From NCBI GenBank assembly GCA_020444905.1, contig JAGRHQ010000004.1, forward strand, positions 1 through 48,394: a stretch of 48,394 nucleotides of DNA, written 5' to 3'. A program made the position numbers and the translations under genes. The stretch is from Candidatus Competibacteraceae bacterium. GTDB lineage: Bacteria; Pseudomonadota; Gammaproteobacteria; Competibacterales; Competibacteraceae. The notes below the pieces were generated by a model that saw nothing but the letters and a program-made list of their open reading frames with translations, was not told where the DNA came from and did no database searches. This document shows, piece after piece, positions 8,684 to 17,631 of this stretch (position 1 is its first letter; every line of letters starts with the position of its first letter).

Positions 8684-9433
8684 ATGAAAATTTTAGTCGC
8701 CGTAAAACGGGTCGTGGACTACAACGTCAAGGTTCGAGCCAAAGCCGATGGTTCCGGCGTGGAAACCGCCAATGTCAAAATGTCCATGAATCCGTTTGAT
8801 GAAATCGCTGTGGAAGAAGCCGTGCGCCTGCAGGAAGCTGGCAAGATCAAGGAGATCGTCGCCGTATCGCTGGGCGTCCCCACCTGCCAGGACACCATCC
8901 GCACTGCGCTGGCCATGGGCGCTGATCGGGGCATTCTGGTGGAAACCGATGTCGAACTGCAACCGCTGGCGGTCGCCAAGCTGCTCAAGGCTGTGGTGGA
9001 AAAGGAAAAGCCGGACATGATCATTCTCGGCAAGCAGGCCATCGATGACGACGCCAATCAGACCGGCCAGATGCTGGCCGCGCTGCTGGGGTGGCCACAG
9101 GGCGCGTTCGCCTCCAAGGTTGAAGTAGGCGAAGGAACGGTCAACGTGACCCGTGAAGTGGACGGCGGTCTGGAAACCGTAGCTTTGAAACTGCCTGCCG
9201 TGATTACGACCGACCTGCGTTTGAATGAACCGCGTTTCGTCAAGCTGCCCAATATCATGAAGGCTAAGAAGAAACCCCTGGAAGTGCTGAAACCGGCGGA
9301 TTTGGGCGTGGACCCTGCGCCGCGTCTGACCACCCTCAAGGTGCAGGAACCGCCCAAGCGCCAGGCCGGCATCAAGGTCGACAGCGTCGCTGCGCTGGTC
9401 GACAAGCTGCACAAAGAAGCCCACGTCATCTAA
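8684..9433 (+). CDS. etfB: Electron transfer flavoprotein, beta subunit
   Basis: Small subunit of the soluble heterodimer that accepts electrons from acyl-CoA dehydrogenases and passes them to ETF:quinone oxidoreductase. The 249-residue product opens [18 protein letters not shown] and contains [12 protein letters not shown], both typical of EtfB/FixA, and has the usual family length. AAAGG stands about 6 bases before the ATG. It is followed after 18 bp by etfA and then by an acyl-CoA dehydrogenase, consistent with one operon. Confidence 0.96.
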   Translation: MKILVAVKRVVDYNVKVRAKADGSGVETANVKMSMNPFDEIAVEEAVRLQEAGKIKEIVAVSLGVPTCQDTIRTALAMGADRGILVETDVELQPLAVAKLLKAVVEKEKPDMIILGKQAIDDDANQTGQMLAALLGWPQGAFASKVEVGEGTVNVTREVDGGLETVALKLPAVITTDLRLNEPRFVKLPNIMKAKKKPLEVLKPADLGVDPAPRLTTLKVQEPPKRQAGIKVDSVAALVDKLHKEAHVI

Positions 9434-9451
9434 GGCCCGCGAGTACCGATC

Positions 9452-10399
9452 ATGAGCATTCTGGTTATTGCCGAACACGATAACGCCGTCCTCAAAGCGG
9501 CAACGCTAAACACCATTACCGCCGCGGCGCAATTGAGCGACGATATCCACGTCCTGGTCGCGGGTCAGGGCTGTGGCGCGGTCGCCGAGGCCGCCGCCCA
9601 GGTCGTGGGAGTCAAAAAAGTCCTGGTGGCCGACGCCGCGCACTATGCCCATCAACTGGCCGAGAATGTCGCGGCGCTGGTGGTCAGCCTGGCAAGCGGT
9701 TACAGCCATATCCTGGCCCCGGCCACCGCGGCGGGCAAAAATATGCTGCCGCGCGTCGCTGCTTTGCTGGATGTAGCGCAGATCTCCGACATCATCAAGG
9801 TCGAAAGCGCCGATACTTTTGTTCGTCCCATTTACGCCGGCAACGTGCTGGCTACTGTGCAAACCAGCGATGCGGTCAAGGTGATCACCGTGCGCGGTAC
9901 GGCGTTCCCGGCCGCGGCGACCGGCGGCTCCGCCAGCGTTGAATCGGTTACGCCAGCGACGGATGCGGGAATCTCCAGCTTTGTCAGCCAGCAACTGACT
10001 CAATCCGATCGCCCGGAACTGACTGCTGCGCGCATTATCATCTCCGGCGGACGTGGTATGGGCAATGGCGAGAATTTCAAGCTGCTGGAAGATGTGGCCG
10101 ACAAGCTTGGCGCAGCAGTCGGCGCTTCCCGCGCCGCTGTAGACTCGGGTTTCGTGCCCAATGATTACCAGGTTGGCCAGACTGGCAAGGTGGTCGCGCC
10201 GGAGTTGTACATCGCTGTCGGCATCTCCGGGGCCATTCAGCATCTCGCTGGAATGAAGGACAGTAAGGTGATCGCCGCTATTAACAAGGACGAGGAAGCG
10301 CCGATCTTCCAGGTCGCTGATTATGGTCTGGTTGCTGACTTGTTTACCGCCGTGCCTGAATTGTCCAAAGAGTTGGACAAGCTAAAAGCGGCGACTTAA
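9452..10399 (+). CDS. etfA: Electron transfer flavoprotein, alpha subunit
   Basis: FAD-binding large subunit of ETF, 315 residues. The C-terminal FAD domain signature is clear: SGGRGMG, then [36 protein letters not shown] and [10 protein letters not shown]. It is encoded 18 bp after etfB on the same strand, and both subunits should be made together. Partner of the adjacent acyl-CoA dehydrogenase. Confidence 0.97.
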   Translation: MSILVIAEHDNAVLKAATLNTITAAAQLSDDIHVLVAGQGCGAVAEAAAQVVGVKKVLVADAAHYAHQLAENVAALVVSLASGYSHILAPATAAGKNMLPRVAALLDVAQISDIIKVESADTFVRPIYAGNVLATVQTSDAVKVITVRGTAFPAAATGGSASVESVTPATDAGISSFVSQQLTQSDRPELTAARIIISGGRGMGNGENFKLLEDVADKLGAAVGASRAAVDSGFVPNDYQVGQTGKVVAPELYIAVGISGAIQHLAGMKDSKVIAAINKDEEAPIFQVADYGLVADLFTAVPELSKELDKLKAAT

Positions 10400-10411
10400 A
10401 ACCACTTCGTT

Positions 10412-10490
10412 CCCTGTCATCCCTTCCCCGACCCCTCTTCCTCTTCTGTCCGGGGGAGGATGCCAACCCCCTTCCCTGAATCCCCAGAAA
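10412..10490. repeat. Degenerate C/T-rich repeat between etfA and acyl-CoA dehydrogenase
   Basis: A pyrimidine-rich stretch with a G-run that can pair with flanking C-runs, resembling a decayed member of the C/G-rich palindromic repeats seen elsewhere in the window. It ends shortly before a good ribosome-binding site (AAGGAGG) for the next gene. It might slow or attenuate readthrough from etfA; this is a guess. Confidence 0.4.
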
Positions 10491-10504
10491 TTTAAGGAGG
10501 CGTT

Positions 10505-12298
10505 ATGACCGCCTATTTCGCCCCAACCCGCGACATGCAGTTTGTGATCAATGAACTTGCTGGACTGAACGAGGTTACGGCATTGCCGGCTTTCGCTGAA
10601 CAGGAAGTGAATCCTGAACTGGTGGAAGCCGTGCTGGAAGAAGCCGCCAAGCTGGCCACTGAAGTGCTGGCGCCGCTGAACAAGACCGGCGATATTCTGG
10701 GCGCACGCCTGGATCCGCAGGAAGGCGTCATTCCTGCGGATGGCTTCGCCGAGGCTTATCAGAAATTCATCGATGGCGGCTGGAACGGCCTGGCTAGTCC
10801 AGTGGAACACGGCGGCCAGGGTTTGCCGGAATTGATCAACACTGCGACTCAGGAGATGTGGAATTCCGCAAATATGTCCTTTGCTCTGTGTCCGATGTTG
10901 AATGGCGGCGCAATCGAGGCGATCAGCCGCGTCGGTTCCGCCGAGCAAAAGGCGCTTTACCTGTCGAAGATGATCAGCGGCGAGTGGACCGGCACCATGA
11001 ACCTGACTGAATCACAGGCCGGCTCCGATCTGTCAGCGGTGCGCGCCCGCGCCGTGCCGGAGGGCGATCATTACCGGATTTTCGGCCAGAAAATTTTTAT
11101 CACTTGGGGCGAGCACAACATGACGCCTAACACGATTCATTTAGTGCTGGCCCGCACCCCAGATGCGCCCGAGGGCGTGAAGGGCATCAGCCTGCTTATC
11201 GTCCCCAAGTTTCTGGTGAACGCCGACGGTTCGCTGGGCGCGCGTAATGATGTCCATGCCGTATCCTTGGAACACAAGCTGGGCATTCACGCCAGTCCAA
11301 CCTGTGTCATGGCGTTTGGCGACCAGGATGGCGCAATCGGCTATCTGGTCGGCGAGGAGAACAAGGGCCTGGCCTATATGTTCATCATGATGAACGAGGC
11401 GCGTTTCAAGGTCGGCTTGCAGGGCCTGGCGATTGGCGAGCGCGCTTACCAGGGGGCGCGCGAGTACGCCAAAGATCGGGTGCAGGGCCGCCCGGTCGGG
11501 GTTAAAAGCGGCGACCGGGTCGCCATCATTCATCATCCGGACGTGCGGCGGATGCTGATGACCATGAAAGCGCAGAATGAAGCAATGCGGGCGCTGGCTT
11601 ACGTCACGGCAAAGCACATGGATCTGGCCCGTCATCATCCCGATCCGGCAGTGCGTCGAACTCATCAGGCGCGGGTGGATCTGCTGATCCCGGTCGTCAA
11701 GGGTTGGGAAACTGAACTGGGCATTGAGATTGCCTCGCTGGGCGTGCAGGTGCATGGCGGCATGGGTTTTATCGAGGAAACCGGCGCCTGTCAGCACTTG
11801 CGCGACTCGCGCATCGCCACCATTTATGAAGGCACCACCGGTATCCAGGCTGCTGATCTGGCCGGTCGCAAGCTGAGCATGGATCAGGGCGCGGCGATGC
11901 AGGCGCTGATTGCCGAGATGGAAGTCACCGCGAAGGAACTGAGTTCGGCATCCGGCGATGATCTGGCGACAATCCGCGCGGGTTTGGACGAAGGCGTCCG
12001 GGCGCTCACTGAGGCGACCAAATGGATGCTGGCCTGTCGTGATCCTAATGCAGTTATGGCGGTATCGGTCGACTATATGATGCTGGTGGGTTACGTCTGT
12101 GGTGGTTGGCAAATGGCCCGCGCCGCACAGGTAGCGCAAAATAAATTGATGGCTGGACAGGACCCGGTATTCCACGAAGCCAAGTTGATCACCGCCCGTT
12201 TCTACATCGAGCATGTGCTGCCCAGAGGCGCTGGTTTATTGCGTTCGATCCAACACGGTGGTGTTTCCATCATGGCCCTGACCGAAGAGCAGTTTTAG
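10505..12298 (+). CDS. Acyl-CoA dehydrogenase, long form with C-terminal extension
   Basis: FAD enzyme introducing the 2,3-double bond into acyl-CoA, with electrons leaving through ETF. The 597-residue product is longer than the ~380-residue short forms and matches the family with extra N- and C-terminal domains. Visible motifs include TMNLTESQAGSD (FAD/substrate region), QVHGGMGFIEE and IYEGTTGIQ, whose Glu is the expected catalytic base. AAGGAGG precedes the ATG. Chain-length preference cannot be judged. With etfBA and the divergent PhaJ-like hydratase it makes a compact acyl-CoA oxidation unit. Confidence 0.94.
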   Translation: MTAYFAPTRDMQFVINELAGLNEVTALPAFAEQEVNPELVEAVLEEAAKLATEVLAPLNKTGDILGARLDPQEGVIPADGFAEAYQKFIDGGWNGLASPVEHGGQGLPELINTATQEMWNSANMSFALCPMLNGGAIEAISRVGSAEQKALYLSKMISGEWTGTMNLTESQAGSDLSAVRARAVPEGDHYRIFGQKIFITWGEHNMTPNTIHLVLARTPDAPEGVKGISLLIVPKFLVNADGSLGARNDVHAVSLEHKLGIHASPTCVMAFGDQDGAIGYLVGEENKGLAYMFIMMNEARFKVGLQGLAIGERAYQGAREYAKDRVQGRPVGVKSGDRVAIIHHPDVRRMLMTMKAQNEAMRALAYVTAKHMDLARHHPDPAVRRTHQARVDLLIPVVKGWETELGIEIASLGVQVHGGMGFIEETGACQHLRDSRIATIYEGTTGIQAADLAGRKLSMDQGAAMQALIAEMEVTAKELSSASGDDLATIRAGLDEGVRALTEATKWMLACRDPNAVMAVSVDYMMLVGYVCGGWQMARAAQVAQNKLMAGQDPVFHEAKLITARFYIEHVLPRGAGLLRSIQHGGVSIMALTEEQF

Positions 12299-12319
12299 GA
12301 CTTTCTCGACTTGCTGCAA

Positions 12320-12412
12320 AGGGGAAACCAAAGAACATTCAGTGTTCTCGGTATGGGGCATCGTACTCTCTACAGAGAAATCCCCGGTCTAAAGGCCGGG
12401 GAGGATGTCAAG
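12320..12412 (+). ncRNA. Orphan IS200/IS605-like right end (omega-RNA-like remnant)
   Basis: A GC hairpin at 12382-12389/12394-12401 (8 bp with one G-U, loop TAAA) is followed at once by AGGATGTCAAG. This arrangement matches what I recall of the right ends of IS605/IS1341-type elements, whose transcripts form the TnpB guide RNA. Upstream are two more small stems: AGAACA/TGTTCT around TTCAG, and TCTC/GAGA. No tnpA or tnpB gene is nearby, so this would be a solo end or a mobile-element fossil. Alternatively it acts as a bidirectional terminator between the convergent acyl-CoA dehydrogenase and argH, though it lacks a T-run. Confidence 0.4.
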
Positions 12413-12415
12413 AAA

Positions 12416-13810
12416 TCACCCTTGCGCCACCCAGACCAGCGCCGCCGCCACCGCTTCCCGAACCCGGTTAGGGGCTGTGCCGCCCAGCACATTCCGGGCC
12501 GCCACGGAGCCTTCCAAAGTCAATACCGCGAACACATCCTCCTCGATCAATGGCGAGAAGCGTTGCAGTTCCGCCAGCGTCATTTCCGCCAGATCCCGCT
12601 CGGTTTCCACGCCTAGCCGCACCGCCTGACCCACGACTTCATGGGCGTCGCGGAACGGCAAACCCTTGCGCACCAGATAATCCGCCAGGTCAGTCGCAGT
12701 TGCAAAACCGCGCCGGGCGGATTGCAACATCTTCTCATGTTTAGGGCGCACCGCCGGAATCAGATCGGCGAACGCCCGCAGGCAACCGAGCACCGTGTCC
12801 ACCGTATCGAATAACGGTTCCTTGTCTTCCTGATTATCCTTGTTATAAGCCAATGGCTGGCTTTTCATCAGCGTCAGCAACGCCATCAAATGCCCATTCA
12901 CCCGCCCCACCTTGCCGCGCACCAGCTCCGGCACATCGGGATTCTTCTTCTGCGGCATGATCGAGGAGCCGGTGCAGAATCGATCCGGCAGTTCCACAAA
13001 ATCGAATTGCGCCGAAGACCACAGCACCAATTCCTCAGCCATCCGCGACAGATGGGTCAGCAAAATAGCTGCAACAGCCGTGAATTCAATGGCGAAATCC
13101 CGGTCGCTGACCGCATCCAACGAGTTGGCGCAAGGCGCATCGAAGCCCAGCAGTTGCGCTGTATACTCCCGATCCAGTGGGTAACTGGTTCCCGCCAGCG
13201 CCGCTGCGCCCAGCGGCATGATATTCACCCGCTTGCGGCAATCGACCAACCGCTCGTGATCCCGCTTCACCATTTCGAACCAGGCCAACAAGTGATGACC
13301 AAAGGTCACCGGCTGGGCGACTTGCAAATGGGTGAATCCCGGCATGATGGTGTCGGCCTCGCGCAGCGCCAGTTCCGCCAGTCCGCCCAGGAACCGCTTC
13401 ATCTCGGCCAGAATCGCGTCGATGGCGTCGCGCAGGTAGAGACGAATGTCGGTGGCAACCTGGTCATTGCGCGAGCGCCCCGTATGCAGGCGCTTACCGG
13501 CGTCGCCAATCCGCGCAGTCAGGCGCGCTTCGATGTTCATGTGGACATCTTCCAGCGCGATGGACCAAGCGAACTCGCCGCGTTCGATCTCGCCGCGAAT
13601 CGCTTCCAATCCTTCGACGATCGCCGCGCAATCCACTTCGGACAGGACGCCGATGCGCGTCAGCATTCGGGCGTGAGCGATGGAGCCCTGAATATCCTGC
13701 CGGTACATCCGGCGGTCAAAATCCACTGAGGCGGTGAACGCGGCGACAAAGGCGTCGGTGCTTTCGGTAAATCGCCCGCCCCAGGTCTGATTCGTTGGTT
13801 GGTCGCTCAT
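12416..13810 (-). CDS. argH: Argininosuccinate lyase
   Basis: Final step of arginine synthesis: argininosuccinate to arginine plus fumarate. The 464-residue product has the fumarase/lyase superfamily signature [12 protein letters not shown] and typical segments such as TWGGRF near the start and [13 protein letters not shown]. The ATG at 13810 was chosen over an upstream in-frame start because the family begins close to the GGRF motif. It lies 7 bp downstream of the lipase gene on the same strand, so translation may depend on that upstream unit. Nearby hemC is a familiar neighbour of argH in gammaproteobacteria. Confidence 0.96.
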   Translation of the reverse strand: MSDQPTNQTWGGRFTESTDAFVAAFTASVDFDRRMYRQDIQGSIAHARMLTRIGVLSEVDCAAIVEGLEAIRGEIERGEFAWSIALEDVHMNIEARLTARIGDAGKRLHTGRSRNDQVATDIRLYLRDAIDAILAEMKRFLGGLAELALREADTIMPGFTHLQVAQPVTFGHHLLAWFEMVKRDHERLVDCRKRVNIMPLGAAALAGTSYPLDREYTAQLLGFDAPCANSLDAVSDRDFAIEFTAVAAILLTHLSRMAEELVLWSSAQFDFVELPDRFCTGSSIMPQKKNPDVPELVRGKVGRVNGHLMALLTLMKSQPLAYNKDNQEDKEPLFDTVDTVLGCLRAFADLIPAVRPKHEKMLQSARRGFATATDLADYLVRKGLPFRDAHEVVGQAVRLGVETERDLAEMTLAELQRFSPLIEEDVFAVLTLEGSVAARNVLGGTAPNRVREAVAAALVWVAQG

Positions 13811-13817
13811 CGATAGA

Positions 13818-14990
13818 TCACCGTCCGACCAGGGCGACTGCACCCAAAGCAGCGCTCCGCAGTCTCTGGAATAGCAAATCGAGCACAAAGCTAATAAAAA
13901 CCAGAGTCAAGGACATGCCTTTGACCAGTGGACGGCCAAGAAATTTGAAGATAACGACAATCAGATTCTCGACATAGCCAGCGACTTCCTTGGAAAATTG
14001 CGCCGCCTGGTGCAGCATCCAGGCCAGATGGTCAAGCAGGGTGGCGGTTGCCGCCAGCGCCAGGCCGACCGTCCCCACGACCAGCGCGCCGACTTTCGAG
14101 AGAATCCAGTAGATCGCCTTGCCAATCATCTTGAGTACAAAGGCGCTGCCGACGATCACTGGGTTGCCGCCAGCCGCAGCCGAGTTCAACCAGGATTCGA
14201 TTTTTCCCGGCGTCATTTCGGCTTCCCGCGACGCCGCTTCCAGGCCCGACCAACTGAGCGAAGCGACTGCGCTCGTGTAGCTGGGCATCAGATGAGCATC
14301 GATGCTGATCAAACCGCGATTGCCATTTCTAACCGACAGGCCCTGCTTACCGACGGGCGCGTGTTGAAAAGGGAAAACCGGAATCATGGGCACCGGATCG
14401 GAGGTGTGATAGACGCGGAACATGTTGTCAACGCCAACCCGCGATGACAGGCTTTCGGCGAAAAGCCCGACCCCGGTGCGGGGAGCGCCGAAAGTATAGA
14501 GCTTAACGGCGCCAGCCTGAGCAGCCGAAAGGCAGTCAGCGCCAAGGTTAGCGAGCGCGCCGCCGAGGCTGTGGCCCACGCAATGAATGAGGGTCGGATT
14601 GCGGTTGCGGAGGAACGCCATGATGTCCGGCGCAAAGGATTTCCACACATCATTGAAGCCTGCATGCACCGGGTAACCGCCAGGCCCCAGTTGTAATCCA
14701 ATATTGAGGTTGCTCAACCAGTCGGGTTTGCTTTGCGTGCCGCGCGTCGCGAGCAACACCTCGCCCTGATAGTTCCCCTTGCCGGCAGCGATATAGCCAA
14801 AGCCGGTAATTTCCTTCCAGGCAATCAGACCGCCTGATTGACCGGTAAAACGTGATGAGTCATCAATGGCAAACATATCTTCACAGCCCAGTTCGCCACC
14901 GCGCGCCTGTAGCTCCGATACGGAACGATTCATCAGGCGATAGACGCCTGTTGCAATAGCCGCCGCCTGCTGTGGATTCAAAGTACTCAT
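13818..14990 (-). CDS. Class 3 lipase with hydrophobic C-terminal region
   Basis: Alpha/beta-hydrolase of the Lipase_3 family, 390 residues. GHSLGG places the nucleophile at Ser141, Asp198 lies in TSDPVPMIP and His233 in DAHLMPSY, a complete predicted triad. No signal peptide is visible. The C-terminal third (about 255-390) holds several strongly hydrophobic segments that may insert into membranes. AGGAG precedes the ATG. The gene sits directly after a small predicted secreted protein and before argH. A cytosolic lipase without export signal, with membrane-seeking C-terminus and a periplasmic partner, resembles antibacterial lipase effectors, but no secretion genes are in the window. An intracellular storage-lipid or membrane-lipid hydrolase is the alternative. 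Confidence 0.85.
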   Translation of the reverse strand: MSTLNPQQAAAIATGVYRLMNRSVSELQARGGELGCEDMFAIDDSSRFTGQSGGLIAWKEITGFGYIAAGKGNYQGEVLLATRGTQSKPDWLSNLNIGLQLGPGGYPVHAGFNDVWKSFAPDIMAFLRNRNPTLIHCVGHSLGGALANLGADCLSAAQAGAVKLYTFGAPRTGVGLFAESLSSRVGVDNMFRVYHTSDPVPMIPVFPFQHAPVGKQGLSVRNGNRGLISIDAHLMPSYTSAVASLSWSGLEAASREAEMTPGKIESWLNSAAAGGNPVIVGSAFVLKMIGKAIYWILSKVGALVVGTVGLALAATATLLDHLAWMLHQAAQFSKEVAGYVENLIVVIFKFLGRPLVKGMSLTLVFISFVLDLLFQRLRSAALGAVALVGR

Positions 14991-15017
14991 GATTTCTCCT
15001 GTTGGACTTTTGGCAAT

Positions 15018-15494
15018 TCAACGAATATCGCAAATGCCATAAATCTCGCCTTTGCGGCTCGGTTCGTTCTCAAGATGACAGACCAGGGAAATCGGTTTGC
15101 CCTGAAGTTCGCCATTCTCCTCATAGTTCATCTTATCGAACATCCAGGCCTTGTATTCCTTACCCTGGTGCACGATAAGCAAGGTCTGTTCAATGAATGG
15201 TTGGTGGGGCAGAAATGAACCGAGCAAAGAACTCCTGAAAATAGCAGGCAGGCGGAATTCGCCATTCGCGTCAGTCACTGCCTCATCGCTGCCGGTTTCC
15301 TTGCCCCAGGCCCAGATGAATTTGCGATTAATCACCGCGCCGGCGACTGGCTGATTCTGGCTAAGGACGACCCCTTGCACTGCCGAAAATATACAAAGCT
15401 TACCCATCGCATTGGCCTTTTCGATCACGGTAAAGAATAACAGGGCGAAAATCAGACTTCCCCCCAAGCATTGCAGCATGACCTGCTTTTTCAT
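15018..15494 (-). CDS. Small secreted protein, possible partner/immunity protein of the lipase
   Basis: 158 residues from the ATG at 15494, which has AGGGG upstream. A signal peptide is clear: MKK, a hydrophobic core of about 17 residues, then ANA at the likely cleavage site. The mature part contains GVVLSQNQPVAGAVINR, resembling carboxypeptidase-regulatory-like or DUF6795-type domains (family recalled, not verified), and ends near a pair of cysteines. It is 27 bp upstream of the lipase and probably co-transcribed. Small periplasmic proteins beside lipases often neutralise them, hence the proposed role. The function is otherwise unknown. Confidence 0.75.
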   Translation of the reverse strand: MKKQVMLQCLGGSLIFALLFFTVIEKANAMGKLCIFSAVQGVVLSQNQPVAGAVINRKFIWAWGKETGSDEAVTDANGEFRLPAIFRSSLLGSFLPHQPFIEQTLLIVHQGKEYKAWMFDKMNYEENGELQGKPISLVCHLENEPSRKGEIYGICDIR

Positions 15495-15600
15495 AGCACC
15501 CCTGGACTCTTCAAATAACCGTAGCGGCGCCTTCGGTGAATCGTCCGCCCCGGATCTGCCTGGTTGATCGTGCATGGCTTCACCCATGTATTGAAAATGA

Positions 15601-15807
15601 GAACAGACGCGATGCTACACAAGACCATCGATACCGGCAACGACCTCGGCACGGCCATCCATTGCGCTGGAGGGTCAAGCGCTGGCGCTACTGACGCCGC
15701 AACTGGCCGGGATTCCCATCCAGGAACTGGGCAAACCCGTTGCCGACTGGACGACTTATCGTGACCGGATTATTGCCGCTCTGGATTTTCTATTCACCGG
15801 CATTTAA
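15601..15807 (+). pseudogene. CcdB-type toxin relic (C-terminal half only)
   Basis: The frame ending in TAA at 15805-15807 has no usable start and encodes, over its last ~45 residues, LLTPQLAGIPIQELGKPVA, then a DW..YRDRI segment and a C-terminal FLFTGI. This resembles the C-terminus of CcdB gyrase poisons: the F-plasmid protein ends with a VPVSVIGEEVADL segment and MFWGI, and its last residues contact gyrase. The N-terminal half is missing, a stop codon lies in frame at 15598, and no ccdA antitoxin is visible. I read it as a truncated toxin gene left in the argH-hemC interval. Recognition is from memory, without alignment. Confidence 0.6.
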
Positions 15808-15859
15808 CGCTGACCTGCTCTATGCTGTTAATCAATAACCCTACGATTCACGCCAAATC

Positions 15860-16789
15860 ATGCCCACCGATACTCTGCGCATCGCTACCCGCAAAAGTCC
15901 CCTCGCTCTCTGGCAGGCTGAACATGTCGCCGAGCGTCTGCGCCAGGCCCATCCTGGTTTATCCGTGGAGCTGGTGGGCATGGTGACCCAGGGTGATAAA
16001 ATTCTCGACAGCCCGCTGGCCCGGATCGGCGGCAAGGGTTTGTTCGTCAAGGAGTTGGAACAAGGACTGCTGGACAGTCGCGCCGATCTCGCCGTGCATT
16101 CCATGAAAGATGTGCCGGTTGCCTTTCCCAAAGGGTTGGGTCTGCCCGTCATTCTGGCCCGCGAAGATCCCCGCGACGCTTTCGTATCGCGCCATTATTT
16201 CCATCCCGACGCCTTGCCCGCCAACGCCCGGATCGGCACCTCCAGCCTGCGCCGTCAGTGTCAGCTCGCTGCCCGCTATCCCGGCTGGGAAATTTGCAGC
16301 CTGCGCGGCAATGTCGGCAGCCGGCTGGCCAAACTGGATGCTGGCGAGTTTGACGCGATCCTGTTGGCGGCAGCCGGTTTGAAACGACTGGGCCTGGAGG
16401 AACGCATCACGCTGGCGCTGGCGCCGGAATTCAGTCTGCCAGCCATTGGCCAAGGTGCGATTGGCGTGGAATGCCGGCTGGATGATGGCCGAACCCGGCA
16501 ACTGATTGCCGCGCTGGATGATCCCGCCACTCATATTCGGGTTGCGGCGGAACGCGCCTTTAATGCCCGCTTGCAGGGTGGTTGCCAGGTTCCCATCGCT
16601 GGCCATGCGGTGCTGAACCAGGAACGCATCTGGTTAAGAGGTCTAGTGGGCGAACCGGATGGCAGTCGAATCGTTGCCGGCGAACGGGAAGGTCCGGCAA
16701 CGGCGGCGGAAGCGCTGGGGGTGGAACTGGCCGAGGAACTGCTCGAACGCGGGGCTGGGGCTATTTTGTGCCGGTTAATGGCGACATGA
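15860..16789 (+). CDS. hemC: Hydroxymethylbilane synthase (porphobilinogen deaminase)
   Basis: Polymerises four porphobilinogens to hydroxymethylbilane in tetrapyrrole synthesis. The 309-residue product opens [19 protein letters not shown]. It contains the cofactor-attachment segment LQGGCQVPI with Cys242, the same position as in E. coli as I recall it, and SSLRRQ for substrate binding. The stop codon overlaps the hemD start (ATGA at 16786-16789), so the two are translationally coupled. Confidence 0.97.
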   Translation: MPTDTLRIATRKSPLALWQAEHVAERLRQAHPGLSVELVGMVTQGDKILDSPLARIGGKGLFVKELEQGLLDSRADLAVHSMKDVPVAFPKGLGLPVILAREDPRDAFVSRHYFHPDALPANARIGTSSLRRQCQLAARYPGWEICSLRGNVGSRLAKLDAGEFDAILLAAAGLKRLGLEERITLALAPEFSLPAIGQGAIGVECRLDDGRTRQLIAALDDPATHIRVAAERAFNARLQGGCQVPIAGHAVLNQERIWLRGLVGEPDGSRIVAGEREGPATAAEALGVELAEELLERGAGAILCRLMAT

Positions 16790-17625
16790 TCATGGATGCG
16801 CCCTCTCCCTCAACTCCTCTCCCGCTTGCAGGTGAAGGGGGACGATGCCTGAACGGCTTGCGGGTGCTGGTCACCCGGCCTGAACATCAGGCTGGCCCGT
16901 TGTGCCGGCTCATCGAGCAATATGGCGGCATCGCTATTCGTTGTCCGACGCTGGTTATCGCGGAACCGCGCGACTGGAAGCCAGCACTGGCGATTCTGGA
17001 CCGATTGGCCGATTACGATCTGGCGATTTTCACCAGCGTCAATGCCGTGGATCGCGCACTACCGCTGATTCAGGAACGTGGGGGCTTCCCGGCTCGGCTC
17101 GACATCGCCGCTATTGGCCAGGCGACTGCGCGGGCGCTGGAACGGCAAGGCGTTACCCGCTGTTTGCGACCTGAACAGGGCTTTACCAGCGAAGCCCTGC
17201 TGACGCTGCCTCGTCTGCGCCAGGTCAACGGTCAATACATTGTCATCGTTCGCGGCGAAGGGGGCCGGGAATATCTGGCTGACACCCTGACCGCGCGCGG
17301 CGCGCAAGTCGATCGGGCCGAGGTTTACCGCCGCGAACCGCCTGCTACGGATACCAAATCGCTTATGGATTCCTGGGCGCGTGATGAAATTGATGTGATT
17401 GTCATCACTAGCACCGAGAGCCTGCGCAATCTTTTTGATATGCTAAAGACTGTCGGGCAAAACAAATTGCGTGACACGCCTCTGGTCGTGGTCAGCGCCC
17501 GCATCCGGCAAATCGCTATGGAATATGGCTGCCGCTATCTCCTGCTTGCCCAGGAAGCCAGCGATGAGGCCCTCCTTGCCGCTCTGTTCGGCCTGACGAC
17601 GAATCCACCATCACTTCTTCGGTAA
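16786..17625 (+). CDS. hemD: Uroporphyrinogen-III synthase
   Basis: Cyclises hydroxymethylbilane with inversion of ring D. The start is the ATG of an ATGA overlap with hemC and gives 279 residues; a second ATG six bases on is also possible. The recognisable fold begins at [14 protein letters not shown], and the family's weak motifs appear as FTSVNAV and ITSTESL. The first ~24 residues ([14 protein letters not shown]) are encoded by a C/G-rich repeat lying between the start codon and the conserved core, so hemD has acquired a repeat-encoded N-terminal tail. Confidence 0.93.
   Translation: MIMDAPSPSTPLPLAGEGGRCLNGLRVLVTRPEHQAGPLCRLIEQYGGIAIRCPTLVIAEPRDWKPALAILDRLADYDLAIFTSVNAVDRALPLIQERGGFPARLDIAAIGQATARALERQGVTRCLRPEQGFTSEALLTLPRLRQVNGQYIVIVRGEGGREYLADTLTARGAQVDRAEVYRREPPATDTKSLMDSWARDEIDVIVITSTESLRNLFDMLKTVGQNKLRDTPLVVVSARIRQIAMEYGCRYLLLAQEASDEALLAALFGLTTNPPSLLR
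16799..16845 (+). repeat. C/G-rich repeat inside the 5' end of hemD
   Basis: A CCCTCTCCC-type unit with a partner G-rich half, degraded relative to the perfect copy at 31627-31647. It is read in the frame giving [14 protein letters not shown]. The copy at the histidine kinase gives PSPPPPLPSGEGG in the same relative frame. Confidence 0.65.
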
Positions 17626-17631
17626 CGCGAC

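Noticed and set aside
11141..12214. 357-codon minus-strand open frame within the acyl-CoA dehydrogenase gene
   Set aside because: Antisense shadow with His/Gln-rich low-meaning sequence; the plus-strand frame is clearly the enzyme.
12890..13729. 279-codon plus-strand open frame within argH
   Set aside because: Antisense to argininosuccinate lyase; no domain or ribosome-binding site.
15564..15764. 66-codon open frame beginning at 15564
   Set aside because: Its translation is not protein-like; the neighbouring frame carries the CcdB-like C-terminus, which better explains the region.
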